From Nitrospirota bacterium (lineage in GTDB: Bacteria > Nitrospirota > Thermodesulfovibrionia > Thermodesulfovibrionales > Dissulfurispiraceae): a stretch of 64,000 nucleotides of DNA. The DNA lies in NCBI GenBank assembly GCA_016936655.1, contig JAFGXL010000008.1, forward strand, positions 1 to 64,000, in the 5' to 3' direction. The position numbers and the translations under genes were made by a program. Positions 36,005-44,911 of the stretch are shown piece by piece (position 1 is the stretch's first letter; the number at the start of each line of letters is the position of its first letter). The notes beneath the pieces are model-generated. The model was given only the letters and a program-made list of their open reading frames with translations, had not been told where the DNA came from and ran no database searches.

Positions 36005-39000
36005 ATGGGAGTATCACGTCGAGATTTTCTTAAGCTGTCCGGCGTCTCTCTTCTGGCAGGTTCCGCAGGTATCAATCTTGAACCAGCAAAAGCATATGCT
36101 CAGGGTCTCAGGATTAAAAATGCCAAAGAGACGACAACAGTCTGTCCTTATTGTTCTGTTGGGTGCGGCATTATTGTGCACACAGTAGACGGCAAGGTTG
36201 TTAACACTGAAGGGGATGCAGATCATCCTATCAATGAGGGGGCTCTCTGTTCAAAGGGTGGCTCGCTTTACCAGCTGGTAAATAACTCATTAAGACCATC
36301 AAAGCCGCTTTACAGGGCTCCCGGAGCTGACAAGTGGAAAGAGGTTGAGTGGAGCTGGGCATTCGATGAAATTGCAAAGAGAGTAAAAGGAACAAGAGAC
36401 AGAACATTCAAGACAACATCAAAATCAAAGGTTACAGAAAAGCTGCCTGATGGTACAGAAAAGGTGGTTGAGAAAGAGTTTGTTGTAAACAGAACCGATG
36501 GCATAGCCCATATCGGAAGCGCAGCTCTTGATAACGAAGAGTGCTTTCTCATCCAGAAGATGATGAGGTCATGGGGATTGACCTGGATAGAACACCAGGC
36601 CCGAATATGACACTCCGCAACTGTTGCGGCTCTGGCAGAGTCGTTCGGACGCGGTGCGATGACAAATCACTGGATTGATTTCAAGAATGCTAATGTAATT
36701 CTTGTAATGGGTTCAAACCCTGCTGAAAACCATCCTATCTCTATGAAGTGGATCATGAGAGCTAAAGAGAGGGGTGCAAAGCTGCTGGTTGTTGACCCGC
36801 GCTTTACAAAGACAGCAACAAAAGCTGATGTTTATGCTTCACTGCGTTCTGGAACAGACATAGCGTTCCTTGGCGGTATGATCAAATATATACTTGACAA
36901 TAATCTCTACTTTAAAGAGTATGTTGCCAAGTATACCAATGCTACTTATCTGGTGAATCCTGATTTTAAGATGCCAGGAGAACTCAATGGTCTCTTCTCC
37001 GGCTATGACGAGAAATCCAGAAAGTATGACAAAAAGACATGGTCATTCCAGCTTGACGAAAATGGTCTACCAAAGCAGGATCCTACGCTTAAAGATCCAA
37101 ATTGTGTGTTCCAGCTTCTAAAGAAACACTATTCAAGGTACACAATTGATAAGGTTGTTGATATTACAGGCACTGACAAGAATAAGCTTCTTGAAGTCTA
37201 TAAGGCCTATGCATCAACAGGAAGACCCAATATGTCAGGCACAGAGCTTTACGCTATGGGCTGGACACAGCATACAGTAGGCACTCAGAACATAAGGGCT
37301 ATGTGCATAATTCAGCTTTTGCTCGGCAACATCGGTATAGCTGGAGGCGGCATCAACGCTATGAGAGGAGAGTCAAATGTTCAGGGTTCAACTGACTATG
37401 GTCTCCTGTTCCACATACTACCTGCGTATCTGCCTGTACCTAATGCAGCACTTACAGATCTGAGCACATACAAAGAAAAAACAACTCCTAAGAGCAAAGA
37501 TCCAAAGAGTGTCAACTGGTGGTCAAACAGAGGCAAATACATAACCAGCTATCTCAAAGCGATATATGGAAATAAAGCTACGAAGGAAAATGATTTTGGA
37601 TATGCATGGCTTCCAAAGCTTGATGTCGGAATGAACGCTTCATGGCTCAATCTGTTTGACAAGATGCTGGAAGGCAAGTTCGAGGGCTTCTTTGCATGGG
37701 GTCAGAATCCGGCATGCTCAGGAGCAAACTCAAACAAGACCAGAAAGGCTATGAGCAAGCTTAAATGGATGGTAAATGTCAATCTCTTTGACAATGAGAC
37801 AGGCTCATTCTGGAGAGGTCCTGGCTTGAATCCCAAGGACATCCAGACAGAAGTATTCTTCCTTCCATGCGCTTCTTCAGTAGAGAAAGAGGGCAGTATA
37901 TCCAACTCAGGCAGATGGGCGCAGTGGCGGTACAAGGCTGTTGAGCCGATAGGCGGAACACTTCCTGACGGAGAGATGATCAATGAACTCCAGAAGAGGG
38001 TTAAGAGTTTATACCAGAAAGAGGGCGGAAAGTTCCCTGCTCCTATCATAAATCTCGCATGGGATTATGAGATTCCTGGCGGACACGGTCAATTTAGCAA
38101 GATAGATATCCATAAGGTTGCAAAGGAGATAAATGGATACTACCTGCAGGATGTTTATGACAAAAAGACCGGGAAACTTATAGGCAAAAAGGGCGACCTC
38201 TGCACAAACTTTGTCACACTGCAGGATGATGGTTCAACATCAAGCGGAAACTGGCTTTATAGCGGCAGCTATACGCTTAAAGACGGCAAGCCGGTTAACA
38301 TGATGGCAAGAAGAAAGAAGGGCGACCCTACAGGACTCGGCATGTTCCCTGAATGGTCGTGGTGCTGGCCTGTAAACAGAAGAATACTCTACAACAGGGC
38401 ATCTGTAAATCCGGATGGTCAGCCATGGAATCCAAAGAAAACTGTAATCAAGTGGGATCCAAATAAAATTGATCCTGCTACAAAGAAGGGGACTCCAGGA
38501 TGGGTAGGTGATGTGCCGGACGGACCTGCTCCTCCTATGTCTGACGAAAAGAACGGTAAGTATCCGTTCATAATGAAGACAGACGGCAAGGGATCTATCT
38601 ATGGACCTGGTCTTGCAGACGGACCATTCCCTGAACATTATGAGGCTCTTGAATGTCCGCTCCAGGAGAATATCCTCTCTAAACAGAGGATTAATCCGGC
38701 AACCAAGCTTTTCCATGACAAAGGTAAAGGCAAAGATGAGGACGTATTCTACTCATGCGATATGAGATACCCGTATGTAGCATCTACATACAGGGTAACT
38801 GAGCATTGGCAGACAGGACTCATGACTCGTCATCTCTCATGGCTTCTCGAGATGCAGCCGCAGCAGTTTGTCGAGGTCAGCATGGAGCTCGCAAAAGAGA
38901 AGGATATTAAAAATGGCGATAAGATGATCGTAAAATCTGCACGCGGACAGGTAAATGCGATAGCCATTGTAACAAACAGGTTTAAACCCTTCAAGGTGGC

Positions 39001-39172
39001 AGGAAGCACAATTCATCAGGTAGGTCTGCCGTGGCACTTTGGATGGCAGTTCCCTGAGGACGGCAGCGGCTTTGACAGCGCTAACCTGCTGACACCTACC
39101 ATCGGGGATCCGAACACCATGATCCCTGAATCAAAGGCCTTTATGGTCAATATTGAAAAGGCGAGGGGGTAA
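36005..39172 (+). CDS. fdhA: Selenocysteine formate dehydrogenase catalytic subunit (periplasmic, Tat-exported)
   Basis: Molybdopterin (or tungstopterin) formate dehydrogenase, 1055 residues with one in-frame TGA at codon 202 (36608-36610). The TGA sits where FdnG-type enzymes have Sec, in ARI-U-HSATVAALAESFGRGAMTNHW order, and the frame continues for 854 more residues, so readthrough is required. The amino end has a twin-arginine signal (SRRDFLK, Arg5-Arg6) followed by a hydrophobic stretch to about residue 32, then the 4Fe-4S cluster motif CPYCSVGC. FdnG-like length. Candidate SECIS 18 bases after the TGA. fdhB begins 6 bases later. Confidence 0.95.
36628..36642 (+). promoter_or_regulatory. 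Candidate SECIS hairpin for fdhA Sec202
   Basis: GGCTCT pairs with AGAGTC (one G.T wobble) around the loop GGC (36634-36636), 24-26 bases after the TGA. Bacterial SECIS hairpins have their apical loop roughly 16-37 bases from the UGA and a G in the first two loop positions; this one fits. An alternative fold using CTGTTGC/GGCAG is possible. Confidence 0.55.
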
Positions 39173-39178
39173 ACTACA

Positions 39179-39940
39179 ATGAAAAGAAAAGCATTATTGA
39201 TATCGCCTGAACTCTGTATAGGCTGCAGGGCCTGCCAGGTTGCATGCAAATCATGGAACCAGCTTGATGGCACAAGAACCAACAACAGGGGTACATTTGA
39301 GAATCCGCCGGATCTCACTCCTGCGCTTTATAACAAAATACGTTTTGTCGAAGTTCCATCAGAAAAGGATGATATGCGTTGGCTTTTTGTGAGCCAGAGA
39401 TGCATGCACTGCGATGATGCAGGCTGCATGAAAATATGTCCATCTCCGGGAGCACTCTATAGGACAAAAGAGGGTGCAGTTGTATTTGATAAAGACAAAT
39501 GCATAGGCTGCAAACTCTGCGTTGCTGCCTGTCCTTTTGATGTTCCAAGATACGACAAGAACGATAAAATATCTAAGTGTACACTCTGTGCTGACAGGAT
39601 AGCTGAAAACCTCGAGCCTCTCTGTGCAAAGACATGCCCCACCGGAGCTATAAAGTTCGGTGACAGGGATGAGCTTATTGCAGAGGCGCAGAAGGCAGGC
39701 TATCAGAAGGTGTATGGTCAAAATGATCTTGGCGGACTAGGCGCGCTGTATGCATTCAAGGAGCCCCCTAAATTCTACGGCATGGATGATAAGCCGCAGA
39801 TACCAGATTCTGTAATATTCTGGCATAAGGTGCTTAAACCTCTTGCTGTTATAGGATTGGGAGGCGCTGTTGCAGCTTCTCTCCTCCACTACGCTGTAGT
39901 GGGCCCCAAAAAAGACAAGGAGGAGAACAACGATGAGTAA
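39179..39940 (+). CDS. fdhB: Formate dehydrogenase iron-sulfur subunit
   Basis: 253 residues with four ferredoxin-type 4Fe-4S sites: CIGCRACQVACKSWN, CMHCDDAGCMKICP, CIGCKLCVAACP and CTLCADRIAENLEPLCAKTCP. The carboxy end is a single transmembrane helix (about 220-240), so the subunit transfers electrons from FdhA to the membrane cytochrome. Overlaps fdhC by 8 bases. Confidence 0.95.
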   Translation: MKRKALLISPELCIGCRACQVACKSWNQLDGTRTNNRGTFENPPDLTPALYNKIRFVEVPSEKDDMRWLFVSQRCMHCDDAGCMKICPSPGALYRTKEGAVVFDKDKCIGCKLCVAACPFDVPRYDKNDKISKCTLCADRIAENLEPLCAKTCPTGAIKFGDRDELIAEAQKAGYQKVYGQNDLGGLGALYAFKEPPKFYGMDDKPQIPDSVIFWHKVLKPLAVIGLGGAVAASLLHYAVVGPKKDKEENNDE

Positions 39941-40535
39941 AATGATCAGAAAGGCATCGACCTTTGAGATAGTTAACCACTGGATTCTTGCGGTCAGCTG
40001 CATATTTCTTGTGGTGAGCGGGTTTGCGTTCCTCTTCCATCTTGAACAGCTGAACACAGTGTTCGGAAGTTTTATAACACTCAAAAATCTGCATAACTGG
40101 GTAGGTGTTGTATTTGTTGTATCGCTGCTGGCAACAGTTTCTCATTACCTGCCGGTAGCGCTTAATCTCTCATCAGAAGATCTCGTATGGTTGTCTAAAG
40201 GCGGGGGATATATAGTAAAAAATGTGAAGCTGCCTGAACAGGATATTATCAACTCTGGCCAGAAGCTCTACTATCTAGCCATACTCGGAGCAGGAGTGCT
40301 TATATCCATTTCAGGGTTCATAATATGGATAGCACCAGGATCAAGAACCCTCGTGCTTATATCGCATTTGCTTCACAATTTAAGCTTTATTGTATTTGTG
40401 ATGGCTATTCCGATTCATGCTTATCTGGCATCCATCGCAAACCCTGGAACTTTCAGGATAATGGTTCAGGGAACAGTCCCTCTTGAGTGGGCTAGGAAAA
40501 GGCACGGCAAGTGGGTAAAAAGACTAGGATACTAA
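39933..40535 (+). CDS. fdhC: Formate dehydrogenase cytochrome b556 subunit
   Basis: 200-residue membrane di-haem b subunit of the FdnI type; four helices are predicted (about 16-38, 50-72, 105-128 and 138-160). Haem-ligand histidines lie in FEIVNHWILA, HNWVGVVF and the LLHNLSFIVFVMAIPIHAYLA stretch. It passes electrons to quinone. Starts at ATG overlapping fdhB, stop followed 12 bases later by the DsbA-like gene. Confidence 0.93.
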   Translation: MSKMIRKASTFEIVNHWILAVSCIFLVVSGFAFLFHLEQLNTVFGSFITLKNLHNWVGVVFVVSLLATVSHYLPVALNLSSEDLVWLSKGGGYIVKNVKLPEQDIINSGQKLYYLAILGAGVLISISGFIIWIAPGSRTLVLISHLLHNLSFIVFVMAIPIHAYLASIANPGTFRIMVQGTVPLEWARKRHGKWVKRLGY

Positions 40536-40547
40536 GGAGAATATGAT

Positions 40548-41153
40548 ATGAACCTGACGGTGCGCTGTATTTTTGTGATTCTAGTAATGCTTTGTATTGC
40601 GCCTTTTGCTTATTGCGATGAGCAGAGATACAGCGTGCCGGTCGGGGACTCTCCTGTTTACGGACCTGCAAACGCACCTGTAACAATAATTGAGTTTCTC
40701 GACTACCAGTGACCTCACTGCGTAGCTGTCGGTCCGACAGTCAAAAAACTTCTTGCTGAATTTAAGGATAAGGTAAGGCTCGCAGTAAAGCAATATCCTT
40801 ATAAATACCGTGATCATGCTTTTATATCATCTCAGGCAGCGCTGGCAGCCAGGGATCAGGGCAAATTCTGGGAGATGCATACCCTGCTGCTCCAGAGGTC
40901 TCCAAGGCTGGACAGAAACAGTCTTATACAGTATGCAAAAGAGCTGAACCTTGATGTAAAGCGCTTCACAAAGGATATAGATTCAAAGAAACATGCAAAA
41001 GAGATTCAGGCAGATTTAAAGCTCGCTCAGGATATTGACTTATATAACACCCCGACATTTTTTATTAATGGAATAAGGATTGTTGGCAACAGACCATATG
41101 ATTATATCAGAGACATACTGGTTAAGGAGCTTGATCGTGTGCAGAAGAAATAA
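40548..41153 (+). CDS. DsbA-like thiol-disulfide oxidoreductase with selenocysteine in the active site
   Basis: 201 residues if TGA at codon 55 (40710-40712) is read as Sec. Signal peptide up to about residue 23, then VPVGDSPVYGPANAPVTIIEFLDYQ and the active site U-P-H-C (Sec55, Cys58), where homologues have CPHC. Helical insert follows (about 85-170) and the cis-Pro loop LYNTPTFFINGIRI is intact near residue 178. Chance loss is unlikely: the stop falls exactly on the catalytic Cys and the rest is conserved. A hairpin with SECIS geometry follows. It overlaps the peroxidase gene by 17 bases and lies between fdhC and that gene. Start chosen from AAGGAG (40534-40539) before ATG 40548; ATG 40543 is out of frame. 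Confidence 0.85.
40725..40741 (+). promoter_or_regulatory. Candidate SECIS hairpin for the DsbA-like selenoprotein
   Basis: CTGTCG (40726-40731) pairs perfectly with CGACAG (40735-40740), with G40725.T41 wobble below, around a GTC loop (40732-40734). The loop is +20 to +22 from the last base of the TGA, the same spacing as the GUC of the E. coli fdhF SECIS loop. No bulged U is seen, which differs from E. coli. Confidence 0.65.
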
Positions 41154-42201
41154 AATAATAATCGGACTTGTATTTGCTCTCGTTTTTATCCCTGCTACTC
41201 TATTTGCTGCGCATATAGAGTATTTCAAGAGCATTCCTGTGCCAGCAGATAATCCTCAGACTCCCGAAAAGATTGAACTGGGTAAACAGCTCTTTTTTGA
41301 CAGAAGGCTATCTGGAGACGGCACAATGAGCTGCGCCACATGCCATGTGCCTGAACAAGCGTTTGCTGACGGCTTGGATATATCGATGAGTTATCCTACA
41401 ACAAAAAATTGGCGTAACACTCCTACTCTGCTTAATGTGGCATTTTATAAATCCTTCTTTTTTGACGGCAGGGCAGCTACGCTCGAAGAGCAGGCTCTTT
41501 TCCCTGTCATGTCCGCATTTGAGATGAACAAAAACCTTGACTATCTCGAAGAGCATATCAGAAGCGTGCCTTCTTATGTGGCAGACTTTAAAAAAGTGTT
41601 CGGAGGAGATGTTACGCGCGGCCGCATAGCTATGGCTCTCGCCGCATTTCAGAGGACTCTTATATCAATGAATGCACCAATAGATAAATACCTTAAAGGC
41701 GACACCAAGGCTCTATCTGCAGAAGCAAAAAAAGGCTATGAGCTTTTCAAAGGCAAGGCTCGATGCATTAAATGTCATGATGGAGTACTGCTTTCAGACA
41801 GCCGGTTTCATGCACTGAATGTGCCGGAAAACCCGGCTTTTGTTAATGATCCTGATGTAAAAGCCACAAGAAGGTTTGTAGCAAAGGTGTATCACTATGC
41901 TGACTACAAAAAACTTAATGAAGATCCAGGAAGATTTCTTGTTACAAACAATAAAAAGGATTGGCGTGCTTTTAGGACACCAACATTAAGAAATATTGCC
42001 CAGACAGCTCCATATATGCATAACGGAATATTCAAGACACTTGATGAAGTGATAGATTTTTTAAATAATGGAGGAGGTAAAGGCAATAAGGTTTTAACAC
42101 CACTGGGTCTTACATCTGAGGAGAAAAAATATATAAAAACATTCCTCATTGAAGGTCTTACTGGAGATAAGGTAAAGATAAAACATCCTGATATACCTTA
42201 A
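41137..42201 (+). CDS. Di-haem cytochrome c peroxidase/MauG-like protein
   Basis: Periplasmic, about 354 residues. Two c-type haem motifs are visible, CATCH near residue 67 and CIKCH near residue 208, and the sixth-ligand region TAPYMHNG. The signal peptide is IIIGLVFALVFIPATLFA. GTG 41137 is used because AAGGAG lies 7 bases upstream (41124-41129) and it starts the signal peptide; upstream in-frame starts lie in the DsbA-like gene. Family members reduce hydrogen peroxide or carry out oxidations. The fdh neighbourhood suggests formate-derived electrons could feed it, an inference only. Confidence 0.88.
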   Translation: MCRRNKIIIGLVFALVFIPATLFAAHIEYFKSIPVPADNPQTPEKIELGKQLFFDRRLSGDGTMSCATCHVPEQAFADGLDISMSYPTTKNWRNTPTLLNVAFYKSFFFDGRAATLEEQALFPVMSAFEMNKNLDYLEEHIRSVPSYVADFKKVFGGDVTRGRIAMALAAFQRTLISMNAPIDKYLKGDTKALSAEAKKGYELFKGKARCIKCHDGVLLSDSRFHALNVPENPAFVNDPDVKATRRFVAKVYHYADYKKLNEDPGRFLVTNNKKDWRAFRTPTLRNIAQTAPYMHNGIFKTLDEVIDFLNNGGGKGNKVLTPLGLTSEEKKYIKTFLIEGLTGDKVKIKHPDIP

Positions 42202-42230
42202 CACGTTAGTATTGAATTGCCTGATAATAA

Positions 42231-42977
42231 ATGGATACAAAAGAGCTGGCAGCAAAAAAACCACACCTGCAGGATGCAGTAAGATTTTATGAGAAAGTGT
42301 TAAACTTTCTAGAACTTGCTGAAAAATATAAGTATGCTCCGTCAAAAGAGGAGACTACTTATAAAAGCGATGTAGCCGAGGTTCTTTTGAATGACTTGGC
42401 ATCATCACTCAAAATCCCTCAGGAGAATATACAGCCCCTAAAAGAAGCCCTCCTTTTTGGGAGAATAGATTTCAGGAGGCTACCGCTTAATGAAATACCT
42501 TCATTTCAGTCTCCATATCACGAAGATGAATTAGCTTCAATTCTATATATACTCGGCATGCCATTTCTTCACTGGTATGCTGAAGCTTCCGGCATAAACA
42601 CTGCAGGCTGGGAGAATGGGAAATGTCCTGTATGCGGCGCAACCCCTTCTTTTGCTGTTATGAAGAAAGAGGATAAAAAGACACTTTTTTGCTCTTTTTG
42701 CGGCACCAAGGGCACATGGCGCAGAATTGGCTGCCCATCTTGCATGGAAATAAACGGATCAAAAATTGAAATTCTTGAAGCAGAGAATGAGGAGAGCATA
42801 AGGCTTGAGCTCTGCAGCACATGCAAATGCTATATAAAAGCTGCTGATGAAAAGCTGCTGACAGACAGCACCTCATATCTGCTGGATTTAATTTCCTTGC
42901 CGCTTGATATAGTAGCGCAGCAGAAAGGTTTTAAGAGATTGTCTCCAAATCCTCTCGGACTCAAAAATCTTGTTTAA
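42231..42977 (+). CDS. fdhE: Formate dehydrogenase accessory protein FdhE
   Basis: Cytoplasmic maturation factor for respiratory formate dehydrogenases. 248 residues with the family's zinc/iron-binding Cys pairs in the second half: CPVCGATPS, CSFCGTKG, CPSC and CSTCKCYIK. The amino-terminal part is helical (about 1-110). Ten bases upstream of the MoeA-fusion gene and 29 bases after the peroxidase, so still within the fdh operon. Confidence 0.9.
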   Translation: MDTKELAAKKPHLQDAVRFYEKVLNFLELAEKYKYAPSKEETTYKSDVAEVLLNDLASSLKIPQENIQPLKEALLFGRIDFRRLPLNEIPSFQSPYHEDELASILYILGMPFLHWYAEASGINTAGWENGKCPVCGATPSFAVMKKEDKKTLFCSFCGTKGTWRRIGCPSCMEINGSKIEILEAENEESIRLELCSTCKCYIKAADEKLLTDSTSYLLDLISLPLDIVAQQKGFKRLSPNPLGLKNLV

Positions 42978-42986
42978 GGACAGATA

Positions 42987-44909
42987 ATGAAGCAGATTTT
43001 TTTAGATGTTATGTCCATGGACAGAGCCAAAGAGCTGATACTCAGCAGGGTTTTAGAACTTTTAGATGGCATAGAGATGTCTGAGACTATAGATGTTGTC
43101 AAGTCTCGTGGGAGAATAACTGCTGAACCTGTATTTGCAAAATATTCTTCTCCTTTTTATCACGCATCAGCAATGGACGGATACGCTGTAAAGTTTTCTG
43201 ATACATTCAGCGCTTCTGAGTCTGAGCCCGCTCTTCTGACAATCGGCAAAGATACATTTTATATTGATACAGGAGATCCCCTGCCTGAAGGGTTTAACGC
43301 TGTAGTTATGATAGAAGATGTGAATATTGTTGGAGAGTGCATCGAAATTTACCAGCCACTAACTCCATACCAGAATACGCGAACTATAGGTGAAGACATA
43401 GTTTCTACGGAAATGATAGCTCCACTTAATCATAAAATCAGGCCTGTGGATGTAGGGGCCATGCTCGCCAGCGGTTGTGTTCAGGTGAAGGTGCGAAGAA
43501 GACCTCTCGTTACTGTCATACCTACAGGTACAGAACTGATCACGCCTAAAGAGGCGCAAAAAGGCATAAAGGCGCCCGAGATAATAGAGTACAACTCGTT
43601 GGTTCTATCAGGTCTTGTTGAGGAATCAGGAGGAAGCGCTGTCTGCAATCCTATAGTTAAAGATGATTTTGATTCTATTAAGAACGCTATAAGAGATGCT
43701 TCGCTGTCTTCGGATATTGTTATTATAAATGCAGGATCAGGAAGGGGGTCTGAGGACTACACAGCTTCAGCCATAAAAGAACTGGGTGAGCTACTTGTTA
43801 ACGGAGTTTCTATAAAGCCAGGAAAACCATTTATTGCAGGTATTGTGAACAATAAGCCTGTACTGGGCATTCCTGGGTATCCTGTTTCTGCTTACCTCAC
43901 TTTTCAGCTTTTTGCTTTACCGGTTATTAATAAGTATCTTGGGATGTCGCATATAGAGACGGATTGCATTAAAGCAATAGTCTCCAGAAATATGGCATCT
44001 CCAATGGGAGTAGATGAGTATATAAGAGTAAAGCTTGGCGTTGTGAAGGACAAGTATATAGCAACTCCGATCAGCAGAGGAGCAGGCCTTCTCATGTCTG
44101 TAGTAAGAGCAGATGGCATGCTCAGAATACCTGCCAACTCAGAGGGAGTAAAGGCTGGCAGCGAGGTGAGTGTTAATCTGATCAATAGTATAAATCAGAT
44201 TAAACATACTATTGTCTGTATAGGCAGCCATGACAATACTCTAGATATTTTGGCAAATGCTCTAAAGATCAAGCACCCTGAGTTAACCTTTTCGTCTGCA
44301 CATGTTGGATCTATGGGCGGTCTTATGGCTCTTAAAAGATCTGAAGCGCATCTTTGCGGCACACACCTGCTTGACGAAGATACCGGCGAATATAATGTAC
44401 TCTATATCAACAAATTCTTTAATCCAGGTGATATTACGCTAATAACTCTTGTTCATAGGGAGCAGGGACTGTTGGTCAAAAAAGGAAATCCAAAAGCTAT
44501 AAAGGGCATCGAGGATCTTGTTAGAAATGACCTGCTCTTTGTAAACAGACAGCAGGGGTCTGGCACAAGGCTGCTGCTTGATAAAAACCTGAGAGAGCGC
44601 AATATCAATCCTTATTTGATAAAAGGATACGACCGCGAAGAGTATACCCATATGTCTGTTGCCTCGGCAGTGCTAACCGGGCTGTGTGATACAGGTATGG
44701 CTGTGTATTCATCAGCTGTTGCGCTTGGTCTAGATTTTATACCTATCGCAACCGAGAGATATGATCTAGCAATACCTACCGAGATATTGGAATCTGACAT
44801 TATAAAGGCTCTGCTTGATATCATCCGCAATGATGATGAGTTTAAACATTCTGTACTCAAACTCGGAGGCTATGATGTCAGCATGATGGGGCATGTTGTA
44901 AATATCTAA
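42987..44909 (+). CDS. MoeA-type molybdopterin molybdenumtransferase fused to a periplasmic-binding-like domain
   Basis: 640 residues. Residues 1-410 are MoeA-like: ASAMDGYAVKF, IDTGDPLPEGFNAVVMIEDV, VTVIPTGTEL, GSGRGSEDYTASAIKELGE and GIPGYPVSAYLTF. From about residue 410 there is a LysR-effector/PBP-like domain (CIGSHDNTLDILANALK, NRQQGSGTRLLLDKNL, YTHMSVASAVLTGLCDTGMAVYS). Members are annotated as molybdopterin biosynthesis protein with an extra regulatory domain; the ligand is unknown, molybdate or tungstate plausible. Seventh gene of the fdh operon; ends convergently with the LysM-NlpC gene two bases away. Confidence 0.88.
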   Translation: MKQIFLDVMSMDRAKELILSRVLELLDGIEMSETIDVVKSRGRITAEPVFAKYSSPFYHASAMDGYAVKFSDTFSASESEPALLTIGKDTFYIDTGDPLPEGFNAVVMIEDVNIVGECIEIYQPLTPYQNTRTIGEDIVSTEMIAPLNHKIRPVDVGAMLASGCVQVKVRRRPLVTVIPTGTELITPKEAQKGIKAPEIIEYNSLVLSGLVEESGGSAVCNPIVKDDFDSIKNAIRDASLSSDIVIINAGSGRGSEDYTASAIKELGELLVNGVSIKPGKPFIAGIVNNKPVLGIPGYPVSAYLTFQLFALPVINKYLGMSHIETDCIKAIVSRNMASPMGVDEYIRVKLGVVKDKYIATPISRGAGLLMSVVRADGMLRIPANSEGVKAGSEVSVNLINSINQIKHTIVCIGSHDNTLDILANALKIKHPELTFSSAHVGSMGGLMALKRSEAHLCGTHLLDEDTGEYNVLYINKFFNPGDITLITLVHREQGLLVKKGNPKAIKGIEDLVRNDLLFVNRQQGSGTRLLLDKNLRERNINPYLIKGYDREEYTHMSVASAVLTGLCDTGMAVYSSAVALGLDFIPIATERYDLAIPTEILESDIIKALLDIIRNDDEFKHSVLKLGGYDVSMMGHVVNI

Positions 44910-44911
44910 AA

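Noticed and set aside
36005-36610. fdhA as a truncated gene ending at the TGA, plus a separate second gene from 36659
   Set aside because: The TGA lies at the known selenocysteine position, the frame is unchanged, and the sequence on both sides matches one continuous enzyme.
41080-41136. Upstream extension of the di-haem peroxidase start
   Set aside because: It lies inside the DsbA-like coding region; GTG 41137 has AAGGAG seven bases upstream and begins a signal peptide.
40548-41153. DsbA-like gene as a pseudogene
   Set aside because: Only one stop occurs, precisely at the catalytic Cys, while signal peptide, CxxC partner Cys and cis-Pro region remain intact and a SECIS-like hairpin follows.
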